From assembly GCF_003289925.1 (NCBI RefSeq), contig NZ_QLZQ01000001.1, forward strand, positions 558,001-622,000: 64,000 nucleotides of DNA, given 5' to 3'. Origin of the DNA: Planococcus maitriensis (GTDB lineage Bacteria; Bacillota; Bacilli; Bacillales_A; Planococcaceae). The notes under the pieces are model-generated. The model was not told where the DNA came from. It did not search any database and worked only from the letters and a program-made list of their open reading frames with translations. Below, in pieces: positions 33,958-43,142 of this stretch. The position numbers and the translations under genes are program-made. How positions within the stretch are numbered: the stretch's first letter is position 1; each line of letters begins with the position of its first letter.

Positions 33958-34461
33958 ATGGAAATCCGTAAAGCGCAGCCAAAAGACGCGGCAGGCATCC
34001 GAAAAGTCTGCGCAGCCGGCAACCGTGAAACATACCCCGGCTTGTTGCCTCATCAAGAAATCGAACGCGTCATCGAGAAGTTCTACAACGAACAACGCAT
34101 ACTCCATGAAATCGACAACACGAGCCAGGACTGGAACGGCTGGTTTGTCGCGGTGGACGAAGGGGGAGTGGTGGGAGCAGGAGGCGGCGGCTTCACAGAT
34201 GAAACGGTTGCGGAAGTCTATGTCCTGTATTTAGATCCGGAGCGCAAATACCAAGGCATCGGCACTAAACTGCTCGAAGCGATCACGGAAGACCAAAAAG
34301 CCCGCGGCGCTGAAACGCAATGGGTAGCGGTCGCCAAAGGCAACCAAATGGCGATTCCGTTCTACGAAGCGCGCGGTTTTGCCTTTCAATACGAGGAACC
34401 GGCTTACGACATGCCGGAAGACTCGGGCAACATGTCGGTCCGGTATATGCGGAAACTTTAA
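33958..34461 (+). CDS. GNAT-family N-acetyltransferase
   Basis: 167 residues: GNAT fold with VYVLYLDPERKYQGIGTKLLE (beta4 and the acetyl-CoA pyrophosphate loop YQGIGT) and a C-terminal AIPFYEARGFAFQYEE. The ATG at 33958 is placed after AAGGAG. Substrate unknown. It follows the 26-aa gene by 14 bases and ends at a terminator. Confidence 0.87.
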   Translation: MEIRKAQPKDAAGIRKVCAAGNRETYPGLLPHQEIERVIEKFYNEQRILHEIDNTSQDWNGWFVAVDEGGVVGAGGGGFTDETVAEVYVLYLDPERKYQGIGTKLLEAITEDQKARGAETQWVAVAKGNQMAIPFYEARGFAFQYEEPAYDMPEDSGNMSVRYMRKL

Positions 34462-34475
34462 AGAAGAGAATCGAA

Positions 34476-34511
34476 AAACAGCAGCAGAAGCCAGGGCCTT
34501 TGCTGCTGTTT
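34476..34511 (+). terminator. Intrinsic terminator of the acetyltransferase gene
   Basis: Stem AAACAGCAGCA / TGCTGCTGTTT with a 14-base loop; weak T-tract. Confidence 0.65.
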
Positions 34512-34584
34512 GCGTTCATCTCAAAAAATGCGCAAAAAAAAGAGTACCCGAGATTTCGGATACTCCCTGAATCCTGTATTCAAC

Positions 34585-35313
34585 TTAGAAACGTCTGAAG
34601 CTGTGGAATTTCTTGCCCCAGTATGGGCCGTTCAAGCTTTTCACTTCTGATTTAGAGCCGCCAGAGTGTACGAACTGGTTGTTCCCGATGTAGATCCCAA
34701 CGTGTGAAATCCCTGGGCGGTAAGTGTTTGCGAAGAAGACCAAGTCTCCTGGGCGCGGGCTTGAAACTTTGTAGGACTGGGCATATTGGGAAAGCGTTGT
34801 GCGTGAAACGCTTTTGCCTGCTTGTTTGAATGCATATTGTACGAATCCTGAGCAGTCAAAGCCAGCTGGCGTCGTGCCGCCGAAACGGTACGGAATGCCT
34901 TTAAGCGCTAGTGCTTTGGAAACGACTGCTGAAGAAGAAACGCTTGATGATGCTTGGACTACGCCAGATCCTGATGATTTCGTGACGAGTGAGCTGTGCA
35001 CCCAGCCGTGCGTTCCGCCAGTGCGGACTTTGAACCATTTGCCGCTGCCGATTGTAGCGGATTTTGTCACAGTTGCAGATGCGCCTTTAGAAGCGACTTT
35101 GATGACGCCGTGGCTTGTGCCGGCATCTCTGCGGACGTTTGTTGCGTATTTGAATTTATAAGTGCTGTTAGAGACCTGAACGATCGCTGGCTCAGATGCT
35201 TTTTGTGCTACTTCAGTCTGTGGCTGTGCTTGTACTGTATCTTGTGCGTCTGTAGCTGAACTTGAAAAGACCAATGCGCCTGCTGCGAGTAAAGTAAAGA
35301 ATGCTTTTTTCAT
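34585..35313 (-). CDS. Secreted NlpC/P60 endopeptidase with SH3b domain
   Basis: 242 residues: signal peptide (1-23), a bacterial SH3 domain (about 50-113: ATNVRRDAGTSHGVI, KWFKVRTGGTHGWVHSSLV), a Ser/Val-rich linker, and an NlpC/P60 domain with the catalytic Cys in AGFDCSGFVQYAF and His in ISHVGIYIG, with HSGG as the third polar site. Cleaves D-Glu-linked peptide bonds in peptidoglycan. Monocistronic with a long upstream region; a hairpin with one mismatch (GAGTACCCGA / TCGGATACTC) lies after the stop. Confidence 0.92.
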   Translation of the reverse strand: MKKAFFTLLAAGALVFSSSATDAQDTVQAQPQTEVAQKASEPAIVQVSNSTYKFKYATNVRRDAGTSHGVIKVASKGASATVTKSATIGSGKWFKVRTGGTHGWVHSSLVTKSSGSGVVQASSSVSSSAVVSKALALKGIPYRFGGTTPAGFDCSGFVQYAFKQAGKSVSRTTLSQYAQSYKVSSPRPGDLVFFANTYRPGISHVGIYIGNNQFVHSGGSKSEVKSLNGPYWGKKFHSFRRF

Positions 35314-35831
35314 TTTGTCAGTACCTCCGAAGGATAGTTTTTTTAAATTTATGTTATCTGGATATAAAGATTATCATTAATTTGCTCTGCCACTTACTAT
35401 ATAGACTGCATCCTACAAAAACAATGTCTGATCAGTTTCATTTAGGTTACAGTCATATTACAAATGAATGACTGCTAATAAAACCAGTCACAGCAAGGGT
35501 TTGGAAAGTGGTAATATTTACAAGCCGATGTTTATTTCTCTGGAAAACGGGAAATAAAAGTGATTTTCGCATGTTGAAATACATAAAATATTACGAGAGA
35601 ATAAATTTCATTCGGAAATTAAGACCCTATAATTTCCAATTTGGGACAAAGAGTCGCTCTATAGCAGTTTTTTAGTCAGTTTAATCATATAATTAATAGA
35701 AAAATCAAAAATTATAGCAATAAAGCTTCGTTACACAATTGTAACAATCCATTCAGTGCTTTATTTTCGTGGGTTGGGGGTATACGGGAATTAATAGGAG
35801 TTTTAAAGTGGGGGGAGATTGCGCTGCAATC
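35314..35831. other. Long AT-rich non-coding region upstream of the NlpC/P60 gene
   Basis: Over 500 bases without a credible frame. It includes the 5' region and promoter of the wall hydrolase gene on the minus strand. No strong hairpin or known RNA motif recognised. It runs into a block of repeats. Confidence 0.5.
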
Positions 35832-36010
35832 GGACGCTTTCCGGAGGGCTCGCATTGAGCCGCTTCGTCGCTGCGCTCAGTACTTCATTGTTCATAGCAT
35901 CACGTAAATAACGCTGCTCAACTCTCGCTGGGCTCGAGCTTCGCAAATGAACATGCTCAGCCAAGCTTCGCATATTCATTAGTCGCCGATTTCCGCTTCA
36001 TCTCTAGTTT
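35832..36010. repeat. Family A-related repeat, long variant
   Basis: Begins with GGACGCTTTCCGGAGGGC and GAGCCGCTTCGTCGCTGCGCT as in family A, but continues with a segment ending CGCAAATGAACATG and TTCATTAGTCGC. That second segment is shared with the 39530 copy (CGCAAATGAACAAG, GTCATTAGTCGC), so these two form a subfamily. Confidence 0.65.
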
Positions 36011-36167
36011 GAGAGGGATTAATAAGGAGCATATTCCACTGGTGAGTAGGTGTTGCTTGCAGAGAGTTTGTTACGGATTTGGGTCTCTGCTCACTAATTA
36101 TAGAAGTAAGTAGTTTACCGAATCACAGATCGATTCTAGAAAATTTCACTTCACCGTTCGTACAATT

Positions 36168-36365
36168 CACCGCGACTCAGCGTGAAGCGCTGGGAGCACT
36201 CTCGCATTCTACATATCACCACAAACTAATAACAACGAAATCCAAATGATCCACCCATTTCACAATAACCTGACCCAAGCGCAGGCGCGTCCAAGGGCTA
36301 GGCGAAGTGATGAGACCGATGGTTTTCCAGGCTTGTCACAAGAGCCATGCCCAGAGCGCCAAGCG
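36168..36365. repeat. Direct repeat unit 1, containing a family B hairpin
   Basis: About 198 bp, starting CACCGCGACTCAGCGTGAAG and repeated with few differences at 36428-36625. The right half (36280-36365) is a family B hairpin: GGCGC / GCGCC, GGGC / GCCC, TGATGAG / CTTGTCA. Confidence 0.75.
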
Positions 36366-36427
36366 AAGAGATTCACTAGAAAACTATCCCAGAGCAGAAG
36401 CTACTAAATCTCTTCTATCAACTAGCT

Positions 36428-36625
36428 CACCGCGACTCAGCGTGAAGCGCTGGGAGCAGTCTCGCATGCTTCGTCTCGCCACAAACATAAAACAATGAAA
36501 TCCAAGTGATCTACCCATTTCACAATGAACTGACCCGAGCGCCGGCGCGTCCAAGGGCTAGGCGAAGTGATGAGACCGGTGGTTTTCCGGGCTTGTCACA
36601 AGAGCCATGCCCAAAGCGCCAAGCG
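36428..36625. repeat. Direct repeat unit 2, containing a family B hairpin
   Basis: Second copy of the 198-bp unit. Here AGCGC / GCGCT extends the outer stem, and CCGG / CCGG forms near the loop. Several differences from unit 1 preserve pairing. A short stretch with repeated CACCTATCACAC follows at 36660-36690. Confidence 0.75.
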
Positions 36626-36746
36626 CTGCGTTACCGGACCCTATATCCAATAGTCTCAATTCACCTATCACACCTATCACACTTATCACTCATTCATTAG
36701 CTAATAGAAAAAACGAAATACATATCTATAGAAGGAGGCTGTCCAT

Positions 36747-37712
36747 ATGAAGAAGATTCTATCGATCGATGGCGGGGGCATACGGGGGATTTTGCCGGCG
36801 ATGATGCTGTGTGAGCTGGAGCGGCGGACGGGAAAACCGGTCTCTGAACAATTCGATATCTTCGTTGGCACCTCGACCGGTGCGATCCTGGCACTCGGCC
36901 TCTTGGTTCCGGACGGCAAGAAGCCGCGCTATACAGCAAATGACATCCTCAGCCTCTACGAACAAGAAGCTGAGCGCATGTTCCGGAAATCCTTCCTTCA
37001 CCGCTCGTTCGGCCTCGTCGGGCGTTTTCTTCACACGCAGTACAGCCACCGTGAATTCGAACAAGTGCTCAAATATTACTTCAACCGCTTGAAATTATCG
37101 GACCTCCTGAAGCCGGCCGTCATTCCGGCTTACGACATCCACAGCCGGCATGCCCATTTCTTCAAAAGCACCGTCATTGATCTGAACGAACGCCAGCCCG
37201 ACAGTGAGATCCGCCACATCATCCGGGCAGCCACGGCCGCGCCGAGTTATTTCGCGCCGGCGAAAATCCCGGATTATCCGAAATCCACCTTCATCGATGG
37301 CGGCGTGTTCGCCAATGACCCCGGGATGAGCGCTTATACGGAAGGGCTCGAACTCTACGGAGACGAAGAAGAAGATTTCCTGCTCGTGTCGCTCGGTACC
37401 GGGGAAGCGCAGCGCGAAGTGGAAGTGACCGGCTGGCGGGCATGGTTTCATTACGGCTGGGCACGGTCTTTATTGAAAGTGATGATGGATGGTAGTTCCG
37501 ACTCGGTCGATCATCAGCTGCGCCACCTGTTGAAAGACGAAGGAATCGACCAGCGCTATTACCGGTTCCAGGAAAAACTGCCCGCCGACGATTCGGGCAT
37601 TGAACAGCTCGACCGCGTCACGCCTGAAAACCTCGCACGGCTTCGCCGGGTAGGAAAGCGGATGATCGAGAAGCAAAGCGCTGAACTCGATAAATTATGC
37701 CGCTTGTTATGA
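36747..37712 (+). CDS. Patatin-like phospholipase
   Basis: 321 residues: oxyanion loop SIDGGGIRGILPA at the N-terminus, nucleophile elbow FVGTSTGAI (Ser near 44), and the catalytic-dyad Asp in FIDGGVFANDPG near residue 189. It belongs to the CBASS-effector-like/plant patatin branch of acyl hydrolases by its short N-terminus, but no cyclase or other defence gene is nearby, so it is probably a stand-alone lipid acyl hydrolase. GAAGGAGG RBS upstream. It is isolated by repeats on the left. Confidence 0.88.
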   Translation: MKKILSIDGGGIRGILPAMMLCELERRTGKPVSEQFDIFVGTSTGAILALGLLVPDGKKPRYTANDILSLYEQEAERMFRKSFLHRSFGLVGRFLHTQYSHREFEQVLKYYFNRLKLSDLLKPAVIPAYDIHSRHAHFFKSTVIDLNERQPDSEIRHIIRAATAAPSYFAPAKIPDYPKSTFIDGGVFANDPGMSAYTEGLELYGDEEEDFLLVSLGTGEAQREVEVTGWRAWFHYGWARSLLKVMMDGSSDSVDHQLRHLLKDEGIDQRYYRFQEKLPADDSGIEQLDRVTPENLARLRRVGKRMIEKQSAELDKLCRLL

Positions 37713-37804
37713 CTTGTCATCGAAGTGTAATGCGTTTGTCGTGGTAATTACAGTGGCGCCTCGTTAAAATAAGCGAGGAATCATTACGAAAAGAGGTCAA
37801 CCCA

Positions 37805-38830
37805 ATGGCACGAAGATACGGATACATGGATTGGATGCGGGTTTTCGCGATCGTCACGGTCGTCGGCGTCCACGTCGTCTCGAAAATCATCAATAACCAC
37901 ACCACCGGCGATTGGGAATGGCATTATGCAAATGCAATCGATAGCGCACTCCGCTGGTGCGTGCCGATCTTCTTCATGCTGAGCGGCGCCTTGCTTTTAA
38001 CGCGCGACAGCAAAGAACAAATCGGCGAATTCTTGCGCAAGCGCCTCGGCAAAGTGCTGCTGCCGCTGGTGTTTTGGAGCGCGGTCTACATGGCCTATAA
38101 TATCTTCCAGCTCGAAGAGGAATACACGGTCGGGCAGATGCTCGGTGCATTCGTGTCAGACGATGTCTACTATCATCTCTGGTTCCTCTACATCATCACG
38201 GGCCTGTACTTGATGGCGCCGTTCCTGCGCCTCCTCGTCAAGCATATGGACAAGACGATGTTCCATTATTTCTTCGCGTTCTGGTTCTTGTTCTCGGCAG
38301 CGGTGCCGGTCTTCACGCGGGCGACCGGCTATGAAGTCGCCTTCGCCGGGCAGATGTTCGCGCCGTACATCGGCTATTTCCTGCTCGGGGCCTATCTTGT
38401 CATGTACCCGATCCCGAAGCGCTGGCTTCCGACACTCGGCGTACTCGCGATCATCGGCTATGCCGTGACGCTTTACGGCACCGTTTCCGCGAACACGGGG
38501 CGTGAAGCGGGCGATTTCGACGATTTCTTCTACGAACATTATTATCCGCATGCGATCTTCATCTCGCTGTTCGTCTTCGTGGCATTCCAGCAGCTCGGCA
38601 AGAACCTCAAGTCGACACCGCTCATCACGCGCATCAGTACCGCCACGTTCGGCATCTACATCATCCATCCGCTGATCCAGACCTACTTGAACCGCCTGTT
38701 CGATTTCAATGAAACCACGATCAATGTGTGGGTTGGCGTGCCTTTGTCCTGGATCGTCATCTTCATCGTGTCGTATGCCGTCATCCGCTTGATGCAGAAG
38801 ACGCCGGTTGTCAGGCGGCTGGTGCCATAG
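37805..38830 (+). CDS. Acyltransferase 3 family membrane protein
   Basis: 341 residues with about ten membrane helices. The start YMDWMRVFAIVTVVGVHVVS, with the conserved Arg and His, followed by WCVPIFFMLSGALLL and FYHLWFLYIITG-type segments, identifies the AT3 family, which acylates surface sugars or other exported molecules. The C-terminal GIYIIHPLIQTY is also typical. RBS AAAGAGG before the ATG. Substrate unknown. Confidence 0.88.
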   Translation: MARRYGYMDWMRVFAIVTVVGVHVVSKIINNHTTGDWEWHYANAIDSALRWCVPIFFMLSGALLLTRDSKEQIGEFLRKRLGKVLLPLVFWSAVYMAYNIFQLEEEYTVGQMLGAFVSDDVYYHLWFLYIITGLYLMAPFLRLLVKHMDKTMFHYFFAFWFLFSAAVPVFTRATGYEVAFAGQMFAPYIGYFLLGAYLVMYPIPKRWLPTLGVLAIIGYAVTLYGTVSANTGREAGDFDDFFYEHYYPHAIFISLFVFVAFQQLGKNLKSTPLITRISTATFGIYIIHPLIQTYLNRLFDFNETTINVWVGVPLSWIVIFIVSYAVIRLMQKTPVVRRLVP

Positions 38831-39020
38831 CAAAACTGCCGGTTCAGCCGTTTCTCTCAGTGGCTGAACGACGGGGTGGTTAGTGTGGCAGTGCATGGTA
38901 AGGGGAATTGGTTAAGAATTTGATGGATCTGATAGAATAACTCGTATTTGAATAAGTATCATGATAAGCTGTATTTAATTGTAAATTGAGGCGGTTTTAT
39001 GGGTATAAAGGGGTGATAGC

Positions 39021-39434
39021 ATCAAGAAATCGATTTGGCTGGGAGTACTGGCAGCGGTGGCGATTATGCTGTCGGCATGTTCAAACAGCAACGAAGTGAT
39101 TCGGGTCGGGGTGCCATTCACGGATGGCTTGACACAAGGCGTGCATTATCAAAAAGATATCAAGGACCGGGCTTCGATCGTCACGCTCAGGACGATCCTG
39201 CAAAACGAAAAAGAGTTCGACTCGCTCGACAGATTGGCGGTCGAACCGCAAGCCGTCTTCACCATCGATCGCCCGGATGACGGCGTGCAGGAAGTCCGCC
39301 GGTTCGTCTGGTACCGCGACAGCGGCCGGGCGATCATGTCCAATGAACGCAACGTCCTGTCCCCGAAAGAAAACCAGGAGTTCTTCAGGCTGACGGCGGA
39401 ACAGACGCAAGACTTGAAAAAGATCCTTCAATAG
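39021..39434 (+). CDS. Small lipoprotein with an apparent ATC start codon
   Basis: The frame beginning ATC-AAG-AAA gives (M)KKSIWLGVLAAVAIMLSAC, a complete lipoprotein signal, and AAAGGGGTG lies six bases upstream of the ATC. No ATG, GTG or TTG occurs at the right place; the first in-frame GTG (39057) would cut the signal in half. The mature part of about 118 residues, acidic and basic mixed, ends AEQTQDLKKILQ and has no known domain. Either a rare AUC start or a substitution in an ATG; the rest of the gene is intact. Confidence 0.65.
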   Translation: MKKSIWLGVLAAVAIMLSACSNSNEVIRVGVPFTDGLTQGVHYQKDIKDRASIVTLRTILQNEKEFDSLDRLAVEPQAVFTIDRPDDGVQEVRRFVWYRDSGRAIMSNERNVLSPKENQEFFRLTAEQTQDLKKILQ

Positions 39435-39458
39435 AATGTATAAATGGCATAAAGGTGA

Positions 39459-39485
39459 TGAAGCTCTGTTATTTGCAGGGCTTTT
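39459..39485 (+). terminator. Intrinsic terminator
   Basis: Stem AGCTCTG / CAGGGCT with one G-T pair, followed by TTTTGTTTT. Ends the small lipoprotein gene. Confidence 0.7.
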
Positions 39486-39529
39486 TGTTTTAATTTATAT
39501 AGGGATGGATAGTGGGGGAGATTGCGTTT

Positions 39530-39680
39530 CGGGCGGACGCTTTCTGAGGGGGCCGGCTTCAGCCGCTTCCAGCTCGCTCGGGAAGTAGTAGTAAATCCCA
39601 CTGCTCCCACATCTGCGAGCAGATGCGTCGCAAATGAACAAGTTCAAGTATCTTTCGCTTGTCATTAGTCGCTGCCCTAC
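39530..39680. repeat. Family A-related repeat, long variant
   Basis: Starts GGGCGGACGCTTTCTGAGGG and CAGCCGCTTCCAGCTCGCTC, then the subfamily tail CGCAAATGAACAAGTTCA and GTCATTAGTCGC, as in the 35832 copy. Confidence 0.65.
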
Positions 39681-39882
39681 GCTACATCTTTATAAATAGA
39701 TCATATGTTAAAAGTGTCATATTCTTTAATAGGTGTTTAGAAAAAATATTCTACTGGATTTAATACCTGCAGTAAAATGAGCAAGCTTTCGAATTTCATC
39801 CTATCGATTGAGCTTCTATACGGTCATGTGATCATTAGAGAACCAATCCCGCTTCACTAACTTTTCTCAATGAAATCTAAAA

Positions 39883-39969
39883 GCAGTTCCGCGCCAAGGG
39901 TGAAGCGAAGCAATAAGACAGGCGGTCTTCCTGGCTTATTGCGAAAGCTCAACCCCAAGCGGACACTGC
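39883..39969. repeat. Intergenic hairpin repeat, family B
   Basis: Nested stems from outside in: GCAGT / ACTGC, TCCGC / GCGGA, GGGT / ACCC, CAATAAG / CTTATTG, CAGG / CCTG around a 7-base loop. Confidence 0.8.
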
Positions 39970-40259
39970 GGCTCCTCAAGCAGATGCTACAAATTGAACC
40001 TATCTCATTTGTCTTTCAGTATAAGGTAAGCAGCATCCCTTAAAGGATTTCTTCAGTCAAAGCCCGTCCCATCCCACACAACTAATCAAATAGCCATAAC
40101 TCCTCCGTGACTATTTATACTCCAGGTTCCCCTCAAAATGTATCCCTCACGTAAACCTTATTACAATAGATGCAATTTTATGTAAACGCATTCTTTTCTG
40201 GAATCCGAAATAGTATAATAAGCTTGCTTGACCATTATGAATTAAGAGGAGATGGACAG

Positions 40260-42275
40260 ATGAGCAAGAAACTATCCTTGACGCTCGCCGCTTCGGTGTT
40301 GGCGCTTGGCAGTTTGACGGCAGGTGCTCCGGCGATTGCCGCAGGAGAAGGCAATCCGCAAGCACAGGAGAACCCTGGAAAAGGCAAGGGGCAAAGCTTT
40401 AAAGAGCACATCCAGGAATGGAAGAACAACGGCAAAAAAGGGAAGCTTAAAGAAGTCGAACTACAGATTCTTGGCACCTCGGATTTACATACAAACTTCG
40501 TCAACTACGATTATTACCGCGACGCGAAATCCAATGCATTGTCGCTCGCGAAAACCGGCGTATTGATTGAAGACGCACGCGAAGAAAATGACAACACTTT
40601 GCTGTTCGATAACGGCGACTTGATCCAAGGCACTCCGTTCGGCGGCTATAAAGTGAGTGTCGACCCGCTGGAACAAGACGAATTGCACCCGGCATTCGCA
40701 GCGCTCGAATCACTTGATTTCGATGCCTCGACACTCGGCAACCACGAGTTCAACTTCGGACTTGATTATCTCGACAACGCGCTGGAAGAAGCGCCGTTCC
40801 CGGTACTCAACGCCAATGTCTATGACGCAGAAACCGGCGAGAACCGTTTCACGCCGTACACGATCATGGATAAAGAAGTGACGGACCGCAAAGGCAAGAA
40901 ACACACGATCCAAGTCGGCGTCATCGGCGTCGTGGCACCGGGCATCATGGAATGGGACCGCGCGCATCTTGAAGGCGAAGTCATCGCAAAAGATGCTGTC
41001 GAAACGGTCGAGAAATTCATTCCGGAAGTCGAGGAAGCAGGGGCTGACGTCGTCGTCGTGCTGTCCCACTCAGGCATGGGCGATGAGGTCCATACGGTCG
41101 GTGAAGAAAACGTCACGTATCAATTGACGGAAGTGGACGGCGTGGATGCGATCATTACGGGCCACAACCACGACGTCTTCCCGGGGTCGTTTAGCGAACT
41201 GGCGAATGTCGACCAGGAAAACGGAACGATCAACGGCGTCCCTGTCGTCATGCCAGGTAAATTCGGCAGCCATCTTGGCGTCATCGATTTGACGCTCGAG
41301 CCGCGCGGCAAGAACTGGCGCATCCTGAACGGGGAAGCGGAACTGCGCGCCATCGACTCCACGACGGATGAAGTGGCAGAACAAGTCATCGAAGCGGTGA
41401 AAGAAACGCATGAAGGCACGGTGGAATACATCCGCAGCCCTGTCGGCGAAACGACGGCTCCGATCAACAGCTATTTCTCACTCGTGCAGGATGACCCATC
41501 CGTGCAGATCGTCAACAATGCACAGCTTTGGTACGCCGAGCAGCAACTCGCCGGCACGGAAAACGCAGAACTTCCAATGTTGTCCGCAGCGGCACCGTTT
41601 AAAGCAGGCGGGCGCAACGGCGGCGATTATTACACGAACATCGAAACCGGCGAAATCGCCATCAAGAACGTCGCTGACCTCTACGTCTACGACAATACCG
41701 TCTTCGTCCTGAAAATGACAGGCGCGGACGTCAAGGAATGGCTCGAAATGTCTGCTGTCCAGTTCCAGCAAATCGACCCGAATGCGACAGGCGAGCAGGA
41801 GTTCATCAATGAAGAATACCGCACGTATAACTTCGATGTCATCGACGGCGTGACCTACGATATCGACATCACACAGCCGGCGAAATACGACGCTGAAGGC
41901 GCGGTTGTCAATGAAGGCGCTGAACGCATCGAGAACCTGCAGTACAACGGGGAAGCGATCGACCCGAACCAGGAATTCCTCGTTGTGACGAACAACTACC
42001 GTGCGAGCGGCAACTTCCCGGGCGTGCGCAATGCAACAGAAGCGATCGACTTCGCGTATGAGAACCGCCAAGTGCTCCAGGATTACATTTTGGATGTCGG
42101 TACGATCGACCCATCCGCTGACGGCAACTGGCAGTTTGCGCCGGTAACAGGCGACCCGAACCTCGTGTTCGAAACGTCGAACTCGGCACAATCCTTAGCT
42201 GAGAATGAAGCAAATATCCAGTACATCGAAGCCACACAAAACGGCTTCGCAAAATACGGCTACACGATCCAGTAA
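40260..42275 (+). CDS. Secreted 2',3'-cyclic-nucleotide phosphodiesterase / 5'-nucleotidase
   Basis: 671 residues: Sec signal peptide ending AGAPAIAA, a Lys/Gly-rich linker, a calcineurin-like metallophosphatase domain with LGTSDLHTNF, LLFDNGDLIQGT, TLGNHEFNFG, VVLSHSG and ITGHNHDVFPG, and a C-terminal 5'-nucleotidase domain (NNAQLWYAEQQ through NNYRASGNFPG). It releases phosphate and nucleosides from extracellular nucleotides (CpdB/YfkN-like). No LPXTG anchor. The ATG at 40260 has AAGAGGAGATGG; the open frame from 40170 is not used. Confidence 0.93.
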   Translation: MSKKLSLTLAASVLALGSLTAGAPAIAAGEGNPQAQENPGKGKGQSFKEHIQEWKNNGKKGKLKEVELQILGTSDLHTNFVNYDYYRDAKSNALSLAKTGVLIEDAREENDNTLLFDNGDLIQGTPFGGYKVSVDPLEQDELHPAFAALESLDFDASTLGNHEFNFGLDYLDNALEEAPFPVLNANVYDAETGENRFTPYTIMDKEVTDRKGKKHTIQVGVIGVVAPGIMEWDRAHLEGEVIAKDAVETVEKFIPEVEEAGADVVVVLSHSGMGDEVHTVGEENVTYQLTEVDGVDAIITGHNHDVFPGSFSELANVDQENGTINGVPVVMPGKFGSHLGVIDLTLEPRGKNWRILNGEAELRAIDSTTDEVAEQVIEAVKETHEGTVEYIRSPVGETTAPINSYFSLVQDDPSVQIVNNAQLWYAEQQLAGTENAELPMLSAAAPFKAGGRNGGDYYTNIETGEIAIKNVADLYVYDNTVFVLKMTGADVKEWLEMSAVQFQQIDPNATGEQEFINEEYRTYNFDVIDGVTYDIDITQPAKYDAEGAVVNEGAERIENLQYNGEAIDPNQEFLVVTNNYRASGNFPGVRNATEAIDFAYENRQVLQDYILDVGTIDPSADGNWQFAPVTGDPNLVFETSNSAQSLAENEANIQYIEATQNGFAKYGYTIQ

Positions 42276-42280
42276 ACACA

Positions 42281-42323
42281 AAAACAGACCCGAGAGATTT
42301 TATCTCGGGTCTGTTTTTTGGTT
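42281..42323 (+). terminator. Intrinsic terminator of the nucleotidase gene
   Basis: Perfect 15-bp stem AAAACAGACCCGAGA / TCTCGGGTCTGTTTT, loop GATTTTA, followed by Ts. Confidence 0.92.
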
Positions 42324-42354
42324 TTATATAGGAATAGTATGGAGATTCCGTTAC

Positions 42355-42452
42355 AAGGCGACGCTTTCCGCGGGCACGGCCTCAGCCGCTTCGTCGCTAA
42401 CGCTCCTGCAGGGTCTTCGGCTCGTGCTGTTCCCGCAGGAGTCGCGCCTTTA
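42355..42452. repeat. Intergenic hairpin repeat, family A
   Basis: AAGGCGACGCTTTCCGCGGG, CTCAGCCGCTTCGTCGCT, CTGCAGGGTCTTCGGCTCGTG and TTCCCGCAGGAGTCGCGCCTT. The two ends pair (GGCGAC with GTCGCGCC; GCGGG with CCCGC). Confidence 0.75.
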
Positions 42453-42667
42453 CACTCCATCTCTATGGGGAGAGTGAGTATTAAAAATCGTCACGTTCTG
42501 CAATGAATGATAAAAAATGCTAGCCCTCTGAATGATTTTCTTGGAAAATGTAATAGCCAAACTTTAATAATTCAGACCAAACATTCCAAACATTAAGCGT
42601 TGATAAAATCATGCGAAAACTATAGGACCACTCACATCTAACTAACTCTTCACAATGAAATCTACAA

Positions 42668-42754
42668 GCAGTTCCGCGCCATGGGTGAAGCGAAGCAATA
42701 AGACAAGTGTTCTTCTTGGCTTATTGCGAAAGCTCAACCCTAAGCGGCGACTGC
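42668..42754. repeat. Intergenic hairpin repeat, family B
   Basis: GCAGT / ACTGC, CCGC / GCGG, GGGT / ACCC, CAATAAG / CTTATTG and CAAG / CTTG around the loop. The inner stem differs from the 39883 copy (CAGG / CCTG) by a compensated pair. Confidence 0.8.
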
Positions 42755-42842
42755 GGATAGAACCAAATTGTATATGACAACCCAGTCTCTAATTACTGTA
42801 ACTAGGGATTGGTGAAAGAGAAGAGGTAATCCTCCGACGGGG

Positions 42843-43142
42843 CTATCCCTTTAATCCTATAGTTCCCTCGGCTTTCAATTTCCGATACGCCGCAATCCCG
42901 AAGAATAGGTAAATCACAAACACTGTCATAGCGAGCGGCACGGAGATTGTGGACAGCGAGAACATCTGATAGAAGAACCAAAGAACGAGCAACACGCCGA
43001 GGAAGACGCCAACCCGTTTGTTCTTGCGGTAAATATTCATGAAAATAATGGCAGACAGTGCCCCCATGATGAGCGCAGAACCTATAAGCAGAATATACAT
43101 AACGATGGATAATTCGATATGCGACAGCCCCTTTCTGTCCAA
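42843..43142 (-). CDS. Small membrane protein
   Basis: 99 residues with three membrane helices and a basic loop (YRKNKRVG), ending AAYRKLKAEGTIGLKG. The start is uncertain: TTG 43142 gives MDRKGLSHIELSIVMYIL, while an ATG 42 bases later also fits, and AGAAAGGGG lies within the first codons. An overlapping frame at 42802-43161 is Arg/Cys-rich and not a protein. No family recognised. Confidence 0.6.
   Translation of the reverse strand: MDRKGLSHIELSIVMYILLIGSALIMGALSAIIFMNIYRKNKRVGVFLGVLLVLWFFYQMFSLSTISVPLAMTVFVIYLFFGIAAYRKLKAEGTIGLKG

Noticed and set aside
35832-36625. CRISPR array
   Set aside because: Repeats are 90-200 bp, few and irregularly spaced, with no short identical repeats, spacers or cas genes.
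36747-37712. Patatin as a CBASS anti-phage effector
   Set aside because: No CD-NTase, ubiquitin-like or other defence gene is adjacent; flanking genes are an acyltransferase and repeats.
38981-39006. Sigma-B-like GTAAAT/GGGTAT before the ATC-start lipoprotein
   Set aside because: The -35 match is poor and the -10 box would sit only a few bases before the RBS, leaving no room for a transcript start.
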